From contig CAJTSH010000016.1 in the NCBI GenBank assembly GCA_910578885.1, forward strand, positions 10,256 through 74,255: a stretch of 64,000 nucleotides of DNA, given 5' to 3'. Source of the stretch: an uncultured Lachnospiraceae bacterium (lineage in GTDB: Bacteria > Bacillota > Clostridia > Lachnospirales > Lachnospiraceae). Each line of letters begins with the position of its first letter. Position 1 is the stretch's first letter. Under the pieces are notes generated by a model. That model was not told the DNA's origin. It saw only the letters and a list, made by a program, of their open reading frames with translations, and did not search any database. The position numbers and the translations under genes were made by a program. This document shows, in pieces, positions 9,299 through 18,087 of the stretch.

Positions 9299-9319
9299 AA
9301 TACAATAAGAAATTGTATT
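9299..9319. promoter_or_regulatory. palindrome upstream of the pta promoter
   Basis: AATACAAT (9299-9306) and ATTGTATT (9312-9319) are perfect 8-bp arms around AAGAA. It lies 17 bp upstream of the pta -35 box and after ldh. It has no T-run, so an operator is as likely as a weak terminator. Confidence 0.4.
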
Positions 9320-9335
9320 AAATAAAGTTCATGTA

Positions 9336-9363
9336 TTGCAAATAAATAAAAACCGTATAGAAT
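9336..9363 (+). promoter_or_regulatory. promoter of pta
   Basis: TTGCAA (9336-9341), 16-bp spacer, TAGAAT (9358-9363), about 54 bp upstream of the pta start. Confidence 0.55.
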
Positions 9364-9416
9364 AATAATCGGTAAATAAATTATTTGAAATATATAAGAG
9401 AAGAGGTAAGAGAACT

Positions 9417-10406
9417 ATGGCAGTACTTGGCTTTGGACAAATGATCAGCATGTTGAAAAAGAGCCCGAAGAAGATTGTATTTACAGAAGGGACAGACCCG
9501 CGTATCTTAGAGGCGGCGTCCCGGCTTCTGGCAAGCAATTTCTTAAGTCCGATTCTGGTTGGAGATGCAGAGGAGATTGCAAATGCAGCCGAAGAAAGCG
9601 GATATAATATCCGGGGCGCGGAAGTAATCGATCCGAAAAATTTTGACAGAATGGATGAGATGGCGGAGTTGTTCTGCGAGCTTCGTAAGAGCAAGGGAGT
9701 GACTATGGAGCAAGCGAAACAGACGCTGTTGCAAGCTAATTATTTTGGTACGATGCTGGTGAAAATGGGGCTGGCACATGCGCTTTTAGGCGGAGCTACC
9801 TATTCCACCGCTGATACGGTCCGTCCAGCGCTTCAGTTAATTAAGACGAAGCCGGGAAGCAGCATTGTTTCATCCTGCTTTATTCTGGTCCGCCCGGCAG
9901 CAACCGGTGACAATGAGGTGTTTGCAATGGGCGACTGTGCCATCAATATCCATCCGACAGAGGACGAGCTGGTGGAGATTGCCCTTGAGACTTGCCAGTG
10001 TGCAAGAATCTTCGGTGTGGATCCTAAGGTGGCTTTTTTGAGCTATTCAACCTTTGGCTCCGGTAAAGGCGAGGATGTGGATAAAATGCGCAATGCTGCG
10101 GCTAAGACCAAAGCGAAGGCGCCTGATATTCCAATCGCAGGAGAGCTTCAGTTTGACGCAGCGGTATCTCCGCGTGTAGCACGTACCAAGTGTCCGGAGT
10201 CCGAGGTTGCAGGACATGCCAATACCTTTATTTTCCCGGATATCAATGCGGGAAATATCGGTTACAAGATTGCGCAGCGTATGGGTAATTTCGAAGCATA
10301 TGGTCCGATTCTGCTCGGACTTAGCGCGCCGATCAATGATTTGTCCCGTGGGTGCAGCGCATCTGAGGTATATTCTATGGCAATTATTACGGCTGCTCTG
10401 GCATAG
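9417..10406 (+). CDS. pta: phosphate acetyltransferase
   Basis: A 329-residue enzyme converting acetyl-CoA and phosphate to acetyl phosphate. It is the short, single-domain Firmicutes form without the regulatory N-terminal extension of enterobacterial Pta. Family features include IVFTEGTDPRILEAA at the N-terminus, TVRPALQLIKT, and the C-terminal DLSRGCSASEVYSMAIITA motif. No acetate kinase is next to it: the gene is enclosed by its own promoter and a perfect terminator. Acetyl phosphate made here would feed acetate production and could phosphorylate response regulators. A phosphotransbutyrylase is the main alternative, but the sequence pattern favours Pta. Confidence 0.92.
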   Translation: MAVLGFGQMISMLKKSPKKIVFTEGTDPRILEAASRLLASNFLSPILVGDAEEIANAAEESGYNIRGAEVIDPKNFDRMDEMAELFCELRKSKGVTMEQAKQTLLQANYFGTMLVKMGLAHALLGGATYSTADTVRPALQLIKTKPGSSIVSSCFILVRPAATGDNEVFAMGDCAINIHPTEDELVEIALETCQCARIFGVDPKVAFLSYSTFGSGKGEDVDKMRNAAAKTKAKAPDIPIAGELQFDAAVSPRVARTKCPESEVAGHANTFIFPDINAGNIGYKIAQRMGNFEAYGPILLGLSAPINDLSRGCSASEVYSMAIITAALA

Positions 10407-10519
10407 GCAGGGAAGCTGCTTTGTGCATGAGGTCTGTGCGGAAAGATAAGTACTTTTTAAGAACAGTGCAAAAAGACCAATGTATGGGAAATTCTGCGGG
10501 ATTTCTCATACCAGACAGA

Positions 10520-10545
10520 GAATCCGGCAAGGCCGGATTCTTTTT
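10520..10545 (+). terminator. rho-independent terminator after pta
   Basis: Perfect 9-bp arms GAATCCGGC (10520-10528) and GCCGGATTC (10532-10540) followed by TTTTT. The 113 bp between pta and this hairpin contain no supported gene. Confidence 0.92.
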
Positions 10546-10639
10546 GTATCTTAGGAAAGACCTTGTTGCTGTGGGTTTGCTGATTATGTTTTGCAAAGAC
10601 GCAGAAAGTTTATAATGAGATAAAGGATAGGATGTAATT

Positions 10640-11476
10640 ATGTTGAAAATCGGATGTCATTTATCTTCCTCAAAGGGTTATCTGGCTATGGGGAAGACAG
10701 CAGTAGAAATAGGAGCCAATACATTTCAGTTTTTTACGAGGAATCCAAGAGGCGGAGCGGTGAAACCTCTGGATCTGGAGGATATGAGAGCATATGTGGA
10801 ATTTGCGGGGGAACATGGAATTGGCCCGATATTGGCGCATGCGCCTTATACTTTGAATGCATGTGCGAAGGATGAAGGTCTGCGGGAGTTTGCAAAAAAT
10901 GTGATGGAGGAAGATTTGATGCGCTTATCCTACATTCCGGGGGCGATGTATAATTTTCATCCGGGCAGTCATGTGAAACAAGGCAGTGAAGCCGGGATTG
11001 AACTGATTGCAAGACATTTAAATTCAATTTTAAGGGAGGACCAGCAGACGACGGTGCTCCTTGAAACGATGGCGGGAAAAGGTTCCGAAGTGGGACGTAC
11101 CTTTGAGGAACTTTGTGCAATTATAGACAGGGTAGAGTTAAAGGAGCATCTTGGCGTATGTCTGGATACCTGCCATGTATATGATGGTGAATATGATATC
11201 GTGAACCATCTGGACGAGGTATTGGAGAGCTTTGATGAGATTATTGGATTGTCAAGGCTTAAGGCAATCCATTTAAATGACAGCAAGAATCCTTTTGGAA
11301 GCCACAAGGACCGCCATGAGAAGATCGGAGAGGGAACGATAGGACTTGAGGCGGTGGAGCGCATTATCAATCATCCGAAACTGCGGGAACTGCCGTTTTA
11401 TCTGGAAACGCCGAATGAACTGCCGGGGTATGCGGCTGAAATTGCTCTGTTAAAAGAATATTATAGGGAATTTTAA
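10640..11476 (+). CDS. nfo: endonuclease IV
   Basis: A 278-residue AP endonuclease of the xylose-isomerase-like TIM barrel family; it cuts abasic sites and 3' blocking lesions in base-excision repair. The zinc-ligand motifs are present: HLSSSKG at the N-terminus, AHAPYTLN, FHPGSH, LLETMAG, CLDTCHVYDGEYD, HLNDSKNPFGSHKDRHEKIGEG, and a final LETPN. The length is normal. ATG 10640 follows AAAGGATAGGATG. It is transcribed alone or with the amidase gene downstream. Exonuclease III, the other AP endonuclease, is also encoded in this window, so both repair families coexist. Confidence 0.93.
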   Translation: MLKIGCHLSSSKGYLAMGKTAVEIGANTFQFFTRNPRGGAVKPLDLEDMRAYVEFAGEHGIGPILAHAPYTLNACAKDEGLREFAKNVMEEDLMRLSYIPGAMYNFHPGSHVKQGSEAGIELIARHLNSILREDQQTTVLLETMAGKGSEVGRTFEELCAIIDRVELKEHLGVCLDTCHVYDGEYDIVNHLDEVLESFDEIIGLSRLKAIHLNDSKNPFGSHKDRHEKIGEGTIGLEAVERIINHPKLRELPFYLETPNELPGYAAEIALLKEYYREF

Positions 11477-11494
11477 AAAAATAATAAGAAATCG

Positions 11495-11526
11495 GTTAGC
11501 AATTGTTAGCATTTCTTTTCTATAAT
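11495..11526 (+). promoter_or_regulatory. promoter region with direct repeats
   Basis: TATAAT at 11521-11526 is preceded by two GTTAGCA direct repeats (11495-11501, 11505-11511), 10 bp apart, so on the same DNA face. Tandem repeats at -35 are typical of OmpR-type activator sites; no good -35 hexamer is visible. It would serve the amidase gene. Confidence 0.45.
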
Positions 11527-11596
11527 CATGATAATCTATAAATAGATGAAAGCTTACGGAAGCAAAATAGGAAGGAAAACAAAAGAAGGTATTGGG

Positions 11597-12409
11597 ATGA
11601 CAGAGTACAGGGAAAGGGATTACAGGAGGAACAGACGAACGGGAAGCAGGGGTGCAGGAAGAAGCAGCAGGGATAGGGCGCGGATAGCGGCGCGCCGCAG
11701 AAGGCTCAGGAGAAGACGCAGAATGATGCAGATTGCCATGAGGATTGGGATGCTGGCAGCAGCAGTGTTTTTGATTGTATTGATTGCGGTCAAAATAGGT
11801 AAGCCAACATCCGATAGGGGAACGGTGTCGGCAGCAGGGCTGGATGAATCGAAGGGAACAAAGGGACCGACGAAGGTCATACAGACGCCGCCGGATTATG
11901 ATGTTCAGCTTTTGACAATTAACGAGTATTCCAGACCGGGGACGGCAATTGATGAAGTGAATGGCATTGTCGTGCATTATACGGCAAATCCCGGAACTAC
12001 GGCAATGCAGAACCGGAGTTATTTTGAGGGTTTAAAAGACAGCCATGATACGAGCGCCAGCAGCCATTTTATCATTGGAATGGATGGGGAACTGGTACAG
12101 TGCATTCCGTGCAACGAAGTTGCTTATGCATCTAATGACCGGAATAATGATACGATTTCGGTTGAGTGCTGTATTCCGGACGATACAGGAAAATTTACGG
12201 ATGATACGTACAAAACGCTGGTGCATCTCATTGCATGGCTTTGCGGCAGGTATGGCCTTACTACAGAACAGGTCATCCGCCATTATGATATTACAGGGAA
12301 AATGTGCCCGAAATATTATGTGGAACATGAGGATGCTTGGGATAAACTGAAGCGTGATGTGGAGCAGTATATCGAAGATTATGGGGTGCTCTCGGAAGGG
12401 GTTGCGTAA
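11597..12409 (+). CDS. membrane-anchored N-acetylmuramoyl-L-alanine amidase
   Basis: A 270-residue protein: a very Arg-rich cytoplasmic N-terminus (about 1-45), one transmembrane helix (about 52-72) and an external Amidase_2 (PGRP-like) domain (about 105-255). The zinc and catalytic motifs are visible: VVHYTANPG, SASSHFIIG, and RHYDITGKMCPKYY. It should cleave the lactoyl-peptide bond of peptidoglycan at the cell surface. ATG 11597 with AGAAGG 7 nt upstream is preferred to in-frame ATG 11546, which lacks a good site. The strongly basic N-terminus may contact nucleic acid or acidic lipids, but that is speculation. Confidence 0.88.
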   Translation: MTEYRERDYRRNRRTGSRGAGRSSRDRARIAARRRRLRRRRRMMQIAMRIGMLAAAVFLIVLIAVKIGKPTSDRGTVSAAGLDESKGTKGPTKVIQTPPDYDVQLLTINEYSRPGTAIDEVNGIVVHYTANPGTTAMQNRSYFEGLKDSHDTSASSHFIIGMDGELVQCIPCNEVAYASNDRNNDTISVECCIPDDTGKFTDDTYKTLVHLIAWLCGRYGLTTEQVIRHYDITGKMCPKYYVEHEDAWDKLKRDVEQYIEDYGVLSEGVA

Positions 12410-12438
12410 AATGCTTCATATAAAAATGCGGATTAGCC

Positions 12439-12467
12439 TTGCAAAATATAACTTCATACAGTAGAAT
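12439..12467 (+). promoter_or_regulatory. promoter of the methyltransferase/GGDEF-EAL pair
   Basis: TTGCAA (12439-12444), 17 bp, TAGAAT (12462-12467), 30 bp before the start codon. Confidence 0.6.
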
Positions 12468-12496
12468 ATAAGTACAACAATAGGATAGAGGGAAGT

Positions 12497-13975
12497 ATGA
12501 TAGCGAAAGTTTGCAAGGAATTACAGGAAAAAAGAGATGTCAGAGGGAATCTGATAATACTAAAGGAACAGTTAAAAGAAGTTGATGGTAAAGAAGAAGT
12601 GCTGCAATGGGAGAGGCAAACCCAATCCCTGCAGTCTTTTTTAAGTGCAGAAGATGCTAAAATTCGGAAAAATGCTGCATTGGCGTTAGGATTGATTGGC
12701 GACGAGGATTCAGTTGACGCAATTTTTGAAGCGTACGAGAAAGAGGACAGGCTCTTCGTCAAAAGTTCCTATCTGACGGCAATGCTTTCTTTGGATTGCA
12801 GAAAATATTCCGGACGGCTGCATGAACACTACCGGCGTTTGTGTGCTCTGGTCTGCAGTGAAGAAGAAAAGAAGCACATCAGGGACGAGCAGAAGGCAAT
12901 GGAGGAACTGCTGTTTAGATTGGATGGTGGGAAGCGTCATAAATTTAGCGGTTACGATCAGGAATCGGAAGTGATATTGACTACGAACCCGGCTTACCGG
13001 GAAATAACGGCAAGACAGATAAAAAGCGCCAGACCGGTTTTGATTCCGGCGGGGGTGAAGGTGAAGACGCCGGACGTCCGGGAACTGCTGGCAATACGCA
13101 CCTTCCGGGAAATGCTGTTTTTGACAAATGCAAATAAGCATGTTGAGGATACGCCGGAGCAGATAGCAAAAGAGCTGCTGGAGAGCGGTCTGCTGGAATG
13201 GATTGCCGCCAGACATGAAGGGGAGCCGCCTTTTTATTTCCGGATAGAGAGAAAGAAGCGCATGGGAGAGGATACGAGCGATTTTATCCACCGTCTTGCC
13301 CGTTGCATAGAAGAGATGTCAGGAAGAAAGCTGCTCAATTCTACAGAACATTATGAAGTGGAGATACGTTTGAATCAGAACAAGGATGGTACGACCTTCC
13401 CTTGCGTGAAATTATATACGATACCGATGCGGCGTTTTTCATACCGGAGAAGAGCGGTTTCGACGTCCATGCATCCGTCTGTTGCTGCGCTTCTTATGCA
13501 GTTGGCGAAGCCTTGTTTACGGGAAGGGGCGCAGGTGTTAGACCCTTTCTGCGGAGTGGGCACGATGCTGGTGGAACGGGATTTACTGGTTCCTGCCGGC
13601 GATATGTATGGAACGGACATCTTTGGAGAGGCGATTACAGGAGCAAGGGAAAATGCCAAGGCGGCAGGAATGAATATCAATTATATCCATCGCGATGCAT
13701 TTGATTTTACCCATAAATATTTGTTTGATGAAATTGTAACTGATATGCCTGATAGGGGAAAGAAGACCAGAGAAGAACAGGATAGATTTTACGGGCAATT
13801 TTTTGAAAAAGCGGCAGAATTATTGAAGGCTGGGGGGGTAATGGTGATGTATTCGGATGAAAATGGTTTTGTGAAAAAGCATTTGAGGCTGAGAAGTGAT
13901 TTTTATTTGAGGAAAGAATACTGTATCCGTGAGAAGGAAGGATATTATTTATTCATTATTGGTTTTAAGGGGTAG
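12497..13975 (+). CDS. HEAT-repeat plus RNA-methylase-like protein (UPF0020/TRM11 family)
   Basis: A 492-residue protein. The first ~130 residues are helical and HEAT-like (RKNAALALGLIGDEDSVDAIFEAYEK). The middle portion has a THUMP-like region, and the C-terminus has a Rossmann methyltransferase with SAM motif I LDPFCGVGTML at about 348-358. Motif IV, usually (N/D)PP(Y/F) in base N-methylases, reads DMPDR near 415. The family modifies guanine N2 in tRNA or rRNA; the target here is unknown, and the altered motif leaves activity open. Only 6 bp separate it from the GGDEF-EAL gene, so they form an operon. Confidence 0.8.
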   Translation: MIAKVCKELQEKRDVRGNLIILKEQLKEVDGKEEVLQWERQTQSLQSFLSAEDAKIRKNAALALGLIGDEDSVDAIFEAYEKEDRLFVKSSYLTAMLSLDCRKYSGRLHEHYRRLCALVCSEEEKKHIRDEQKAMEELLFRLDGGKRHKFSGYDQESEVILTTNPAYREITARQIKSARPVLIPAGVKVKTPDVRELLAIRTFREMLFLTNANKHVEDTPEQIAKELLESGLLEWIAARHEGEPPFYFRIERKKRMGEDTSDFIHRLARCIEEMSGRKLLNSTEHYEVEIRLNQNKDGTTFPCVKLYTIPMRRFSYRRRAVSTSMHPSVAALLMQLAKPCLREGAQVLDPFCGVGTMLVERDLLVPAGDMYGTDIFGEAITGARENAKAAGMNINYIHRDAFDFTHKYLFDEIVTDMPDRGKKTREEQDRFYGQFFEKAAELLKAGGVMVMYSDENGFVKKHLRLRSDFYLRKEYCIREKEGYYLFIIGFKG

Positions 13976-13981
13976 CAGCAT

Positions 13982-16645
13982 ATGGCGAATACAGAAGAAA
14001 AACAAAAGAAGGATACTCTGGATTATTCGGAGGAATTACTGGACGGAAGATTATTGCAGAATCTGCAGGATTATTTTTGTGCAGCGACCAATCTTTATTG
14101 TGTGTGTCTGAGCCATTCGCAGGGAGTTGTGACAAAGGCATACGGAAGCCGGGAGGAACTGAATTATATTCATGGCAAGATTGGAATGGCGCGTCATGTG
14201 GTATTGTTGAACCGTCTGTTATCAGCAGAGCTGGAGGATGTGGTAGAGGAAGCGATTGACGAGCCTTATCTGAAAATGTGCGGTATCGGTATAAAGGTGG
14301 GCGGTAAGATTGCGGCAATCTGGATTGTTATCGGTGTTCTGAAAGAGGACGGTATCTATGGAGAGGATGTTCCGGCCTGTGTTAGGACAACGAATACACA
14401 GCAATATTATCAGTCTATCAAGTTTCTGGAGATGCAGACGAAGCAGTATTTTGCCGTCAAGCTGGATGAATTCCTGGCACAGGAGGCTTTCTTAAAGAGC
14501 CGTGAATCTCAGAAGAAGATGCAGGATGAGCTGAGGCGGAATGAAGTCATCACTGCGGTCGTCCAGAAGCTGGAGAGCGAGAATGAATTTGCAGGAATTG
14601 TAACGGATATCTTAAAGGATGTGTGCAATTATCTGGATATTGGAAGCGGTACGCTGGTGCGAATCAGCAAGGATGAAGCGACGCTGGATATGATCAGTGA
14701 GCACGTTAGCTTAGAAAAGGATTCTGAGATTGAAAAAATGCAGAAGATTCCGATGGAGCAGGTTCCTTATCTGACAGGTAAACCTTATATGATTTCTTCG
14801 GATACTTTGCTTACAAAAGAGTTTGAGGATTTTTTTGCCGAGCATGGGTATCGCGCCATGCTCAGCCTGCCGATCGAGGTAAACGGAACGTCGGCGATGT
14901 ATCTGGTCTTTTCGGAAAAGAACAAGGAGCGTATCTGGAAGACAGAGGATATCCGTTTCTTAAATGAGGTAAAGCAGATTGTCCAGAGCATTCTGGCGAA
15001 AAAGATTGCACAGAATTCATTGACAAGTTCTTATGCGTCATTGGAGGCAATTCTGGAAAATATAGACTGCGGTATCTGCGTACGCGATCCGTCGGATGGT
15101 AAAATTTTGTATACAAACCAAAGGTTTCAGGCGCTGTTTCCGGATATGCCGTTGGAGAGGGCGGTAGAGACAATTTTCCGGACGAAGGATATGAGGGGCG
15201 GAAACGGAAGGTTTTTGGAATATCATTCGGAGGAAGAAAACCGTTGGTTTGATATTTACCATACCAAGATACATTGGGTGGACGAACGGGCCGTTACGCT
15301 TTCTACAATCTATGATGTGACGGAGAAGAAGCTGTATCAGCAGAAAATCGAGAAACAGGCGAATAATGACTTTTTGACAGGACTTTATAACCGGATGCGA
15401 TGTGAGCACGATCTGGCGTATTATATCACGCAGGCTAAGGAGTGCGGCGGGCAAGGCGCTTTGTTATACATGGATTTGGATGATTTCAAGCATATCAATG
15501 ATGGGCTTGGGCATCAGTATGGGGACGTCCTGCTAAAATCCATTTCCCATAGCCTGCAGCGGATTGATGGAGTAGAGAATACCTGTTACCGCATGGGCGG
15601 GGATGAATTTATCATTATAGTTGCACATGAGCAGTTCCATAAACTGAACCAGATTTTGGAGAAAATCAGAGCTGCTTTTTCAAAGCCGTGGTTCTTAAAG
15701 GGCGCGGATTATTACTGCACGATGAGTCTGGGGGTAGTAACTTTTCCCGATGACGGGGATACTGTGCAGGATTTGATAAAGAAGGCGGACATTGCGCTCT
15801 ATGAAGCGAAGAAGAGCGGAAAGAACAGGATTGAGTTCTATGATGACAATGTGGAGACGACAACTTCATTCAAGCGTCTGGATTTAGAGAAAAATATGCG
15901 GTATGCGACTTTAAATGCCTGCGATGAATTTGAGGTATATTATCAGCCGGTGATTGATATTTCTAAGGACGGCGATCCATGCGCCGGTGCGGAAGCGTTG
16001 GTGCGCTGGAATTCGGAAACCTTGGGATTCATTTCACCGTCGGAATTCATTCCTCTGGCGGAGTATTTGGGGCTGATTAATCCCATTGGTGAATTCGTGC
16101 TCCGTGAGGCATGCAAACGCTTGAAATATTGGAATGATATGGGACATCCCGATTATCGGGTCAATGTTAATCTGTCGGTGGTTCAGCTTTTGCAGAATGA
16201 TATGGTAGACCGGATTCGCAATATCATACTGGAGACGGGAGTGAATTCCCGGAATCTGACGCTGGAGGTGACGGAGAGCCTTGCCATCAATGATATAGGC
16301 AGAATGAAGAAGATTCTCGGTGAAATCAAGCAGTTGGGAGTCTTAGTGGCACTTGATGATTTTGGAACCGGTTATTCGTCTTTGAACCATATTAGGGAGC
16401 TGCCGATTGACATTATCAAGATCGACCGCTGCTTCATTATAGATATCGGGAAGGATGATTATTCGGAGGTCTTTGTCAAGATGGTATCTGAGCTTGCGGA
16501 AACCATCGGCGTACACATGTGCGTGGAAGGCGTGGAGGAGAACGATCAGTTACAGAAGCTGCGGGACATGAAGGTGCAGTATATACAGGGATTTTATTTC
16601 GGACAGCCGATGCGGGTGGAAGAATTTGAAAAAAGATATATATAA
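13982..16645 (+). CDS. PocR/GAF/PAS-linked GGDEF-EAL c-di-GMP protein
   Basis: 887 residues, no transmembrane segment. Order: PocR-like sensory region (about 18-150, LLQNLQDYFCAATNLYCVCL), short helix, GAF (about 190-340), PAS (about 345-450), GGDEF (about 460-620, intact GGDEF near 539) and EAL (about 640-880, EALVRW near 669, DDFGTGYSS, CVEGVE). Both catalytic motifs are complete, so it could synthesise and degrade c-di-GMP, with the balance set by the three sensory modules. Cysteines in the PocR-like part may bind a ligand or metal. It is translationally close to the methyltransferase gene and ends at a strong terminator. Confidence 0.9.
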   Translation: MANTEEKQKKDTLDYSEELLDGRLLQNLQDYFCAATNLYCVCLSHSQGVVTKAYGSREELNYIHGKIGMARHVVLLNRLLSAELEDVVEEAIDEPYLKMCGIGIKVGGKIAAIWIVIGVLKEDGIYGEDVPACVRTTNTQQYYQSIKFLEMQTKQYFAVKLDEFLAQEAFLKSRESQKKMQDELRRNEVITAVVQKLESENEFAGIVTDILKDVCNYLDIGSGTLVRISKDEATLDMISEHVSLEKDSEIEKMQKIPMEQVPYLTGKPYMISSDTLLTKEFEDFFAEHGYRAMLSLPIEVNGTSAMYLVFSEKNKERIWKTEDIRFLNEVKQIVQSILAKKIAQNSLTSSYASLEAILENIDCGICVRDPSDGKILYTNQRFQALFPDMPLERAVETIFRTKDMRGGNGRFLEYHSEEENRWFDIYHTKIHWVDERAVTLSTIYDVTEKKLYQQKIEKQANNDFLTGLYNRMRCEHDLAYYITQAKECGGQGALLYMDLDDFKHINDGLGHQYGDVLLKSISHSLQRIDGVENTCYRMGGDEFIIIVAHEQFHKLNQILEKIRAAFSKPWFLKGADYYCTMSLGVVTFPDDGDTVQDLIKKADIALYEAKKSGKNRIEFYDDNVETTTSFKRLDLEKNMRYATLNACDEFEVYYQPVIDISKDGDPCAGAEALVRWNSETLGFISPSEFIPLAEYLGLINPIGEFVLREACKRLKYWNDMGHPDYRVNVNLSVVQLLQNDMVDRIRNIILETGVNSRNLTLEVTESLAINDIGRMKKILGEIKQLGVLVALDDFGTGYSSLNHIRELPIDIIKIDRCFIIDIGKDDYSEVFVKMVSELAETIGVHMCVEGVEENDQLQKLRDMKVQYIQGFYFGQPMRVEEFEKRYI

Positions 16646-16653
16646 AAGAAAGC

Positions 16654-16684
16654 GGAGCCGGACAAAAAACGTCCGGCTTCTTTT
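16654..16684 (+). terminator. terminator between convergent genes
   Basis: GCCGGAC (16657-16663) pairs with GTCCGGC (16671-16677), followed by TTCTTTT. Confidence 0.85.
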
Positions 16685-16699
16685 GATGAAAGTAATTTA

Positions 16700-17455
16700 C
16701 TATAATTCAATATCCAATTCGACCGGACAGTGGTCAGAGCCTAAGATGTCCGTATGAATCTTCGCATCCTTTAATGCATCGGCAAGGGAAGCGGAGGCGA
16801 GGAAATAGTCGATACGCCATCCTGCATTTTTCTCTCTCGCATGGAACCGATAAGACCACCAAGAGTAGATTCCGGTAAGTTCTGGGTAGAAATACCGGAA
16901 TGTATCAATAAAACCGGCTTCTATCAGGGCAGAGAATTTTTGGCGCTCTTCATCGGTAAAACCGGCGTTTTTCCGGTTGGTCTTGGGATTCTTCAAGTCG
17001 ATTTCCTGATGCGCCACGTTTAAATCGCCGCAGATAATAACCGGTTTCTTGTCGTTTAATTGTAATAAATAAGCACGGAAATCCTCTTCCCACTGCATCC
17101 GGTAGTCAAGCCGCAGCAGTTCATTCTGGGAGTTCGGCGTATAGCAGGTGACAAGATAGTAGGCGGGGTATTCCAAAGTGATGATCCGCCCTTCCATGTC
17201 ATGCTCTGCAATACCCATGCCATAGCTGACCAAGAGAGGCTCTTCCCTGACAAAAATGGCAGTACCGGAATATCCCTTTTTCTCGGCGTAGTTCCAGAAT
17301 TGGTGATAGCCGGGCAGTTCTAAATCAATCTGCCCCTCCTGCAGCTTTGTCTCTTGCAGACAGAAAGCGTCTGCATTCATTGTCTCAAAAAATTCTAAAA
17401 AGCCTTTTTTCATACAGGCGCGTAGTCCATTAACGTTCCATGAGATGAATTTCAT
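16700..17455 (-). CDS. exoA: exodeoxyribonuclease III
   Basis: A 251-residue Mg-dependent AP endonuclease/3'-5' exonuclease of the EEP superfamily. Signature elements: MKFISWNVNGLRACMKKG at the N-terminus, CLQETKL (metal-binding Glu), GYSGTAIF, CGDLNVAHQEIDL (Asp/Asn pair), and the C-terminal LGSDHCPVELDI (Asp-His). The start is at 17455, with GGAGG a few bases upstream, rather than the in-frame ATG at 17503. It lies 44 bp downstream of a PAS gene on the same strand, probably one transcript. DNA base-excision repair is the established role; the PAS partner hints at redox- or ligand-responsive expression. Confidence 0.94.
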   Translation of the reverse strand: MKFISWNVNGLRACMKKGFLEFFETMNADAFCLQETKLQEGQIDLELPGYHQFWNYAEKKGYSGTAIFVREEPLLVSYGMGIAEHDMEGRIITLEYPAYYLVTCYTPNSQNELLRLDYRMQWEEDFRAYLLQLNDKKPVIICGDLNVAHQEIDLKNPKTNRKNAGFTDEERQKFSALIEAGFIDTFRYFYPELTGIYSWWSYRFHAREKNAGWRIDYFLASASLADALKDAKIHTDILGSDHCPVELDIEL

Positions 17456-17499
17456 TGGTGGTAACCTCCGGTTTTTATGTGTTTCGTTTGAGAAGAATA

Positions 17500-17877
17500 T
17501 CATTTTTTGAAATCATATAAATTTTCTTTTTCTGCATTCCGATATTCGTGCTTTTCATAGTATCCGATTAGTGTACCGGACTCGTCACGAAGCGCAACCA
17601 TGTAGACGTCCTTCTGTTCCTTTTCATTGTGAAATGTATAGATCCGATTATGTTCCACGCTTTCATGAAACCATGAAATCACTTTTTTGATCTGCTCACA
17701 GGATTGGGTATTATGGCAGTTTAAAAGATTTTTCCCAATAAGCCCTGCTCCTCCGCTGTTTGCATACCTCGCTTTTGCCGCAGGGTTCATATAGATGATT
17801 TCATGCTCTAGATTGCAGATAACAACTGCACTCTTGTCCTGTTCAATAATGCTTCGAAAATAGTTTGATAAATCCAT
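17500..17877 (-). CDS. small single PAS-domain protein
   Basis: A 125-residue protein that is essentially one PAS domain (about 8-112), with no kinase, DNA-binding or c-di-GMP output. The stretch LIGKNLLNCHNTQSCEQIKKVISWF resembles the PAS part of DUF438 proteins, where a similar NCH motif occurs. ATG at 17877 follows GGAGG with normal spacing; the in-frame ATG at 17931 lies at the promoter. It is transcribed ahead of exoA. The ligand and partner are unknown; it may signal through protein contact. Confidence 0.82.
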   Translation of the reverse strand: MDLSNYFRSIIEQDKSAVVICNLEHEIIYMNPAAKARYANSGGAGLIGKNLLNCHNTQSCEQIKKVISWFHESVEHNRIYTFHNEKEQKDVYMVALRDESGTLIGYYEKHEYRNAEKENLYDFKK

Positions 17878-17902
17878 GTGATGTCCTCCTAACCTTTCTT
17901 TG

Positions 17903-17931
17903 ATTTTACACATTGTTTTCAGAGTGCGCAA
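17903..17931 (-). promoter_or_regulatory. promoter of the PAS-exoA operon
   Basis: On the minus strand TTGCGC (plus 17926-17931), 17 bp, TAAAAT (plus 17903-17908). The spacer contains TGAAAACAATG (plus 17911-17921), the same 11 bp found in the opposite promoter at 18012-18022. Confidence 0.55.
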
Positions 17932-18002
17932 GTGTTATTGAAGAAAAAATGCGGAAATCAATTCTCGGTTATTATTGCTTTTTCCGGAACAGAAAGAAAA
18001 GT

Positions 18003-18050
18003 GTTTCATGTTGAAAACAATGAAACAAAGGGAATAAAATGTGGTATAAT
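18003..18050 (+). promoter_or_regulatory. promoter and palindromic operator of PPK2 gene
   Basis: TGGTATAAT (18042-18050) is an extended -10 element. Just upstream an inverted repeat GTTTCAT/ATGAAAC (18003-18009, 18020-18026) covers the -35 zone and overlaps TGAAAACAATG (18012-18022), which is shared with the divergent PAS-exoA promoter. Confidence 0.55.
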
Positions 18051-18087
18051 ATTACTATATGCAAAAACGGAAAAGGGGGACGAAGCT

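Noticed and set aside
17932..18087. N-terminal extension of the PPK2 gene
   Set aside because: The in-frame extension crosses the promoter and operator and lacks a ribosome binding site.
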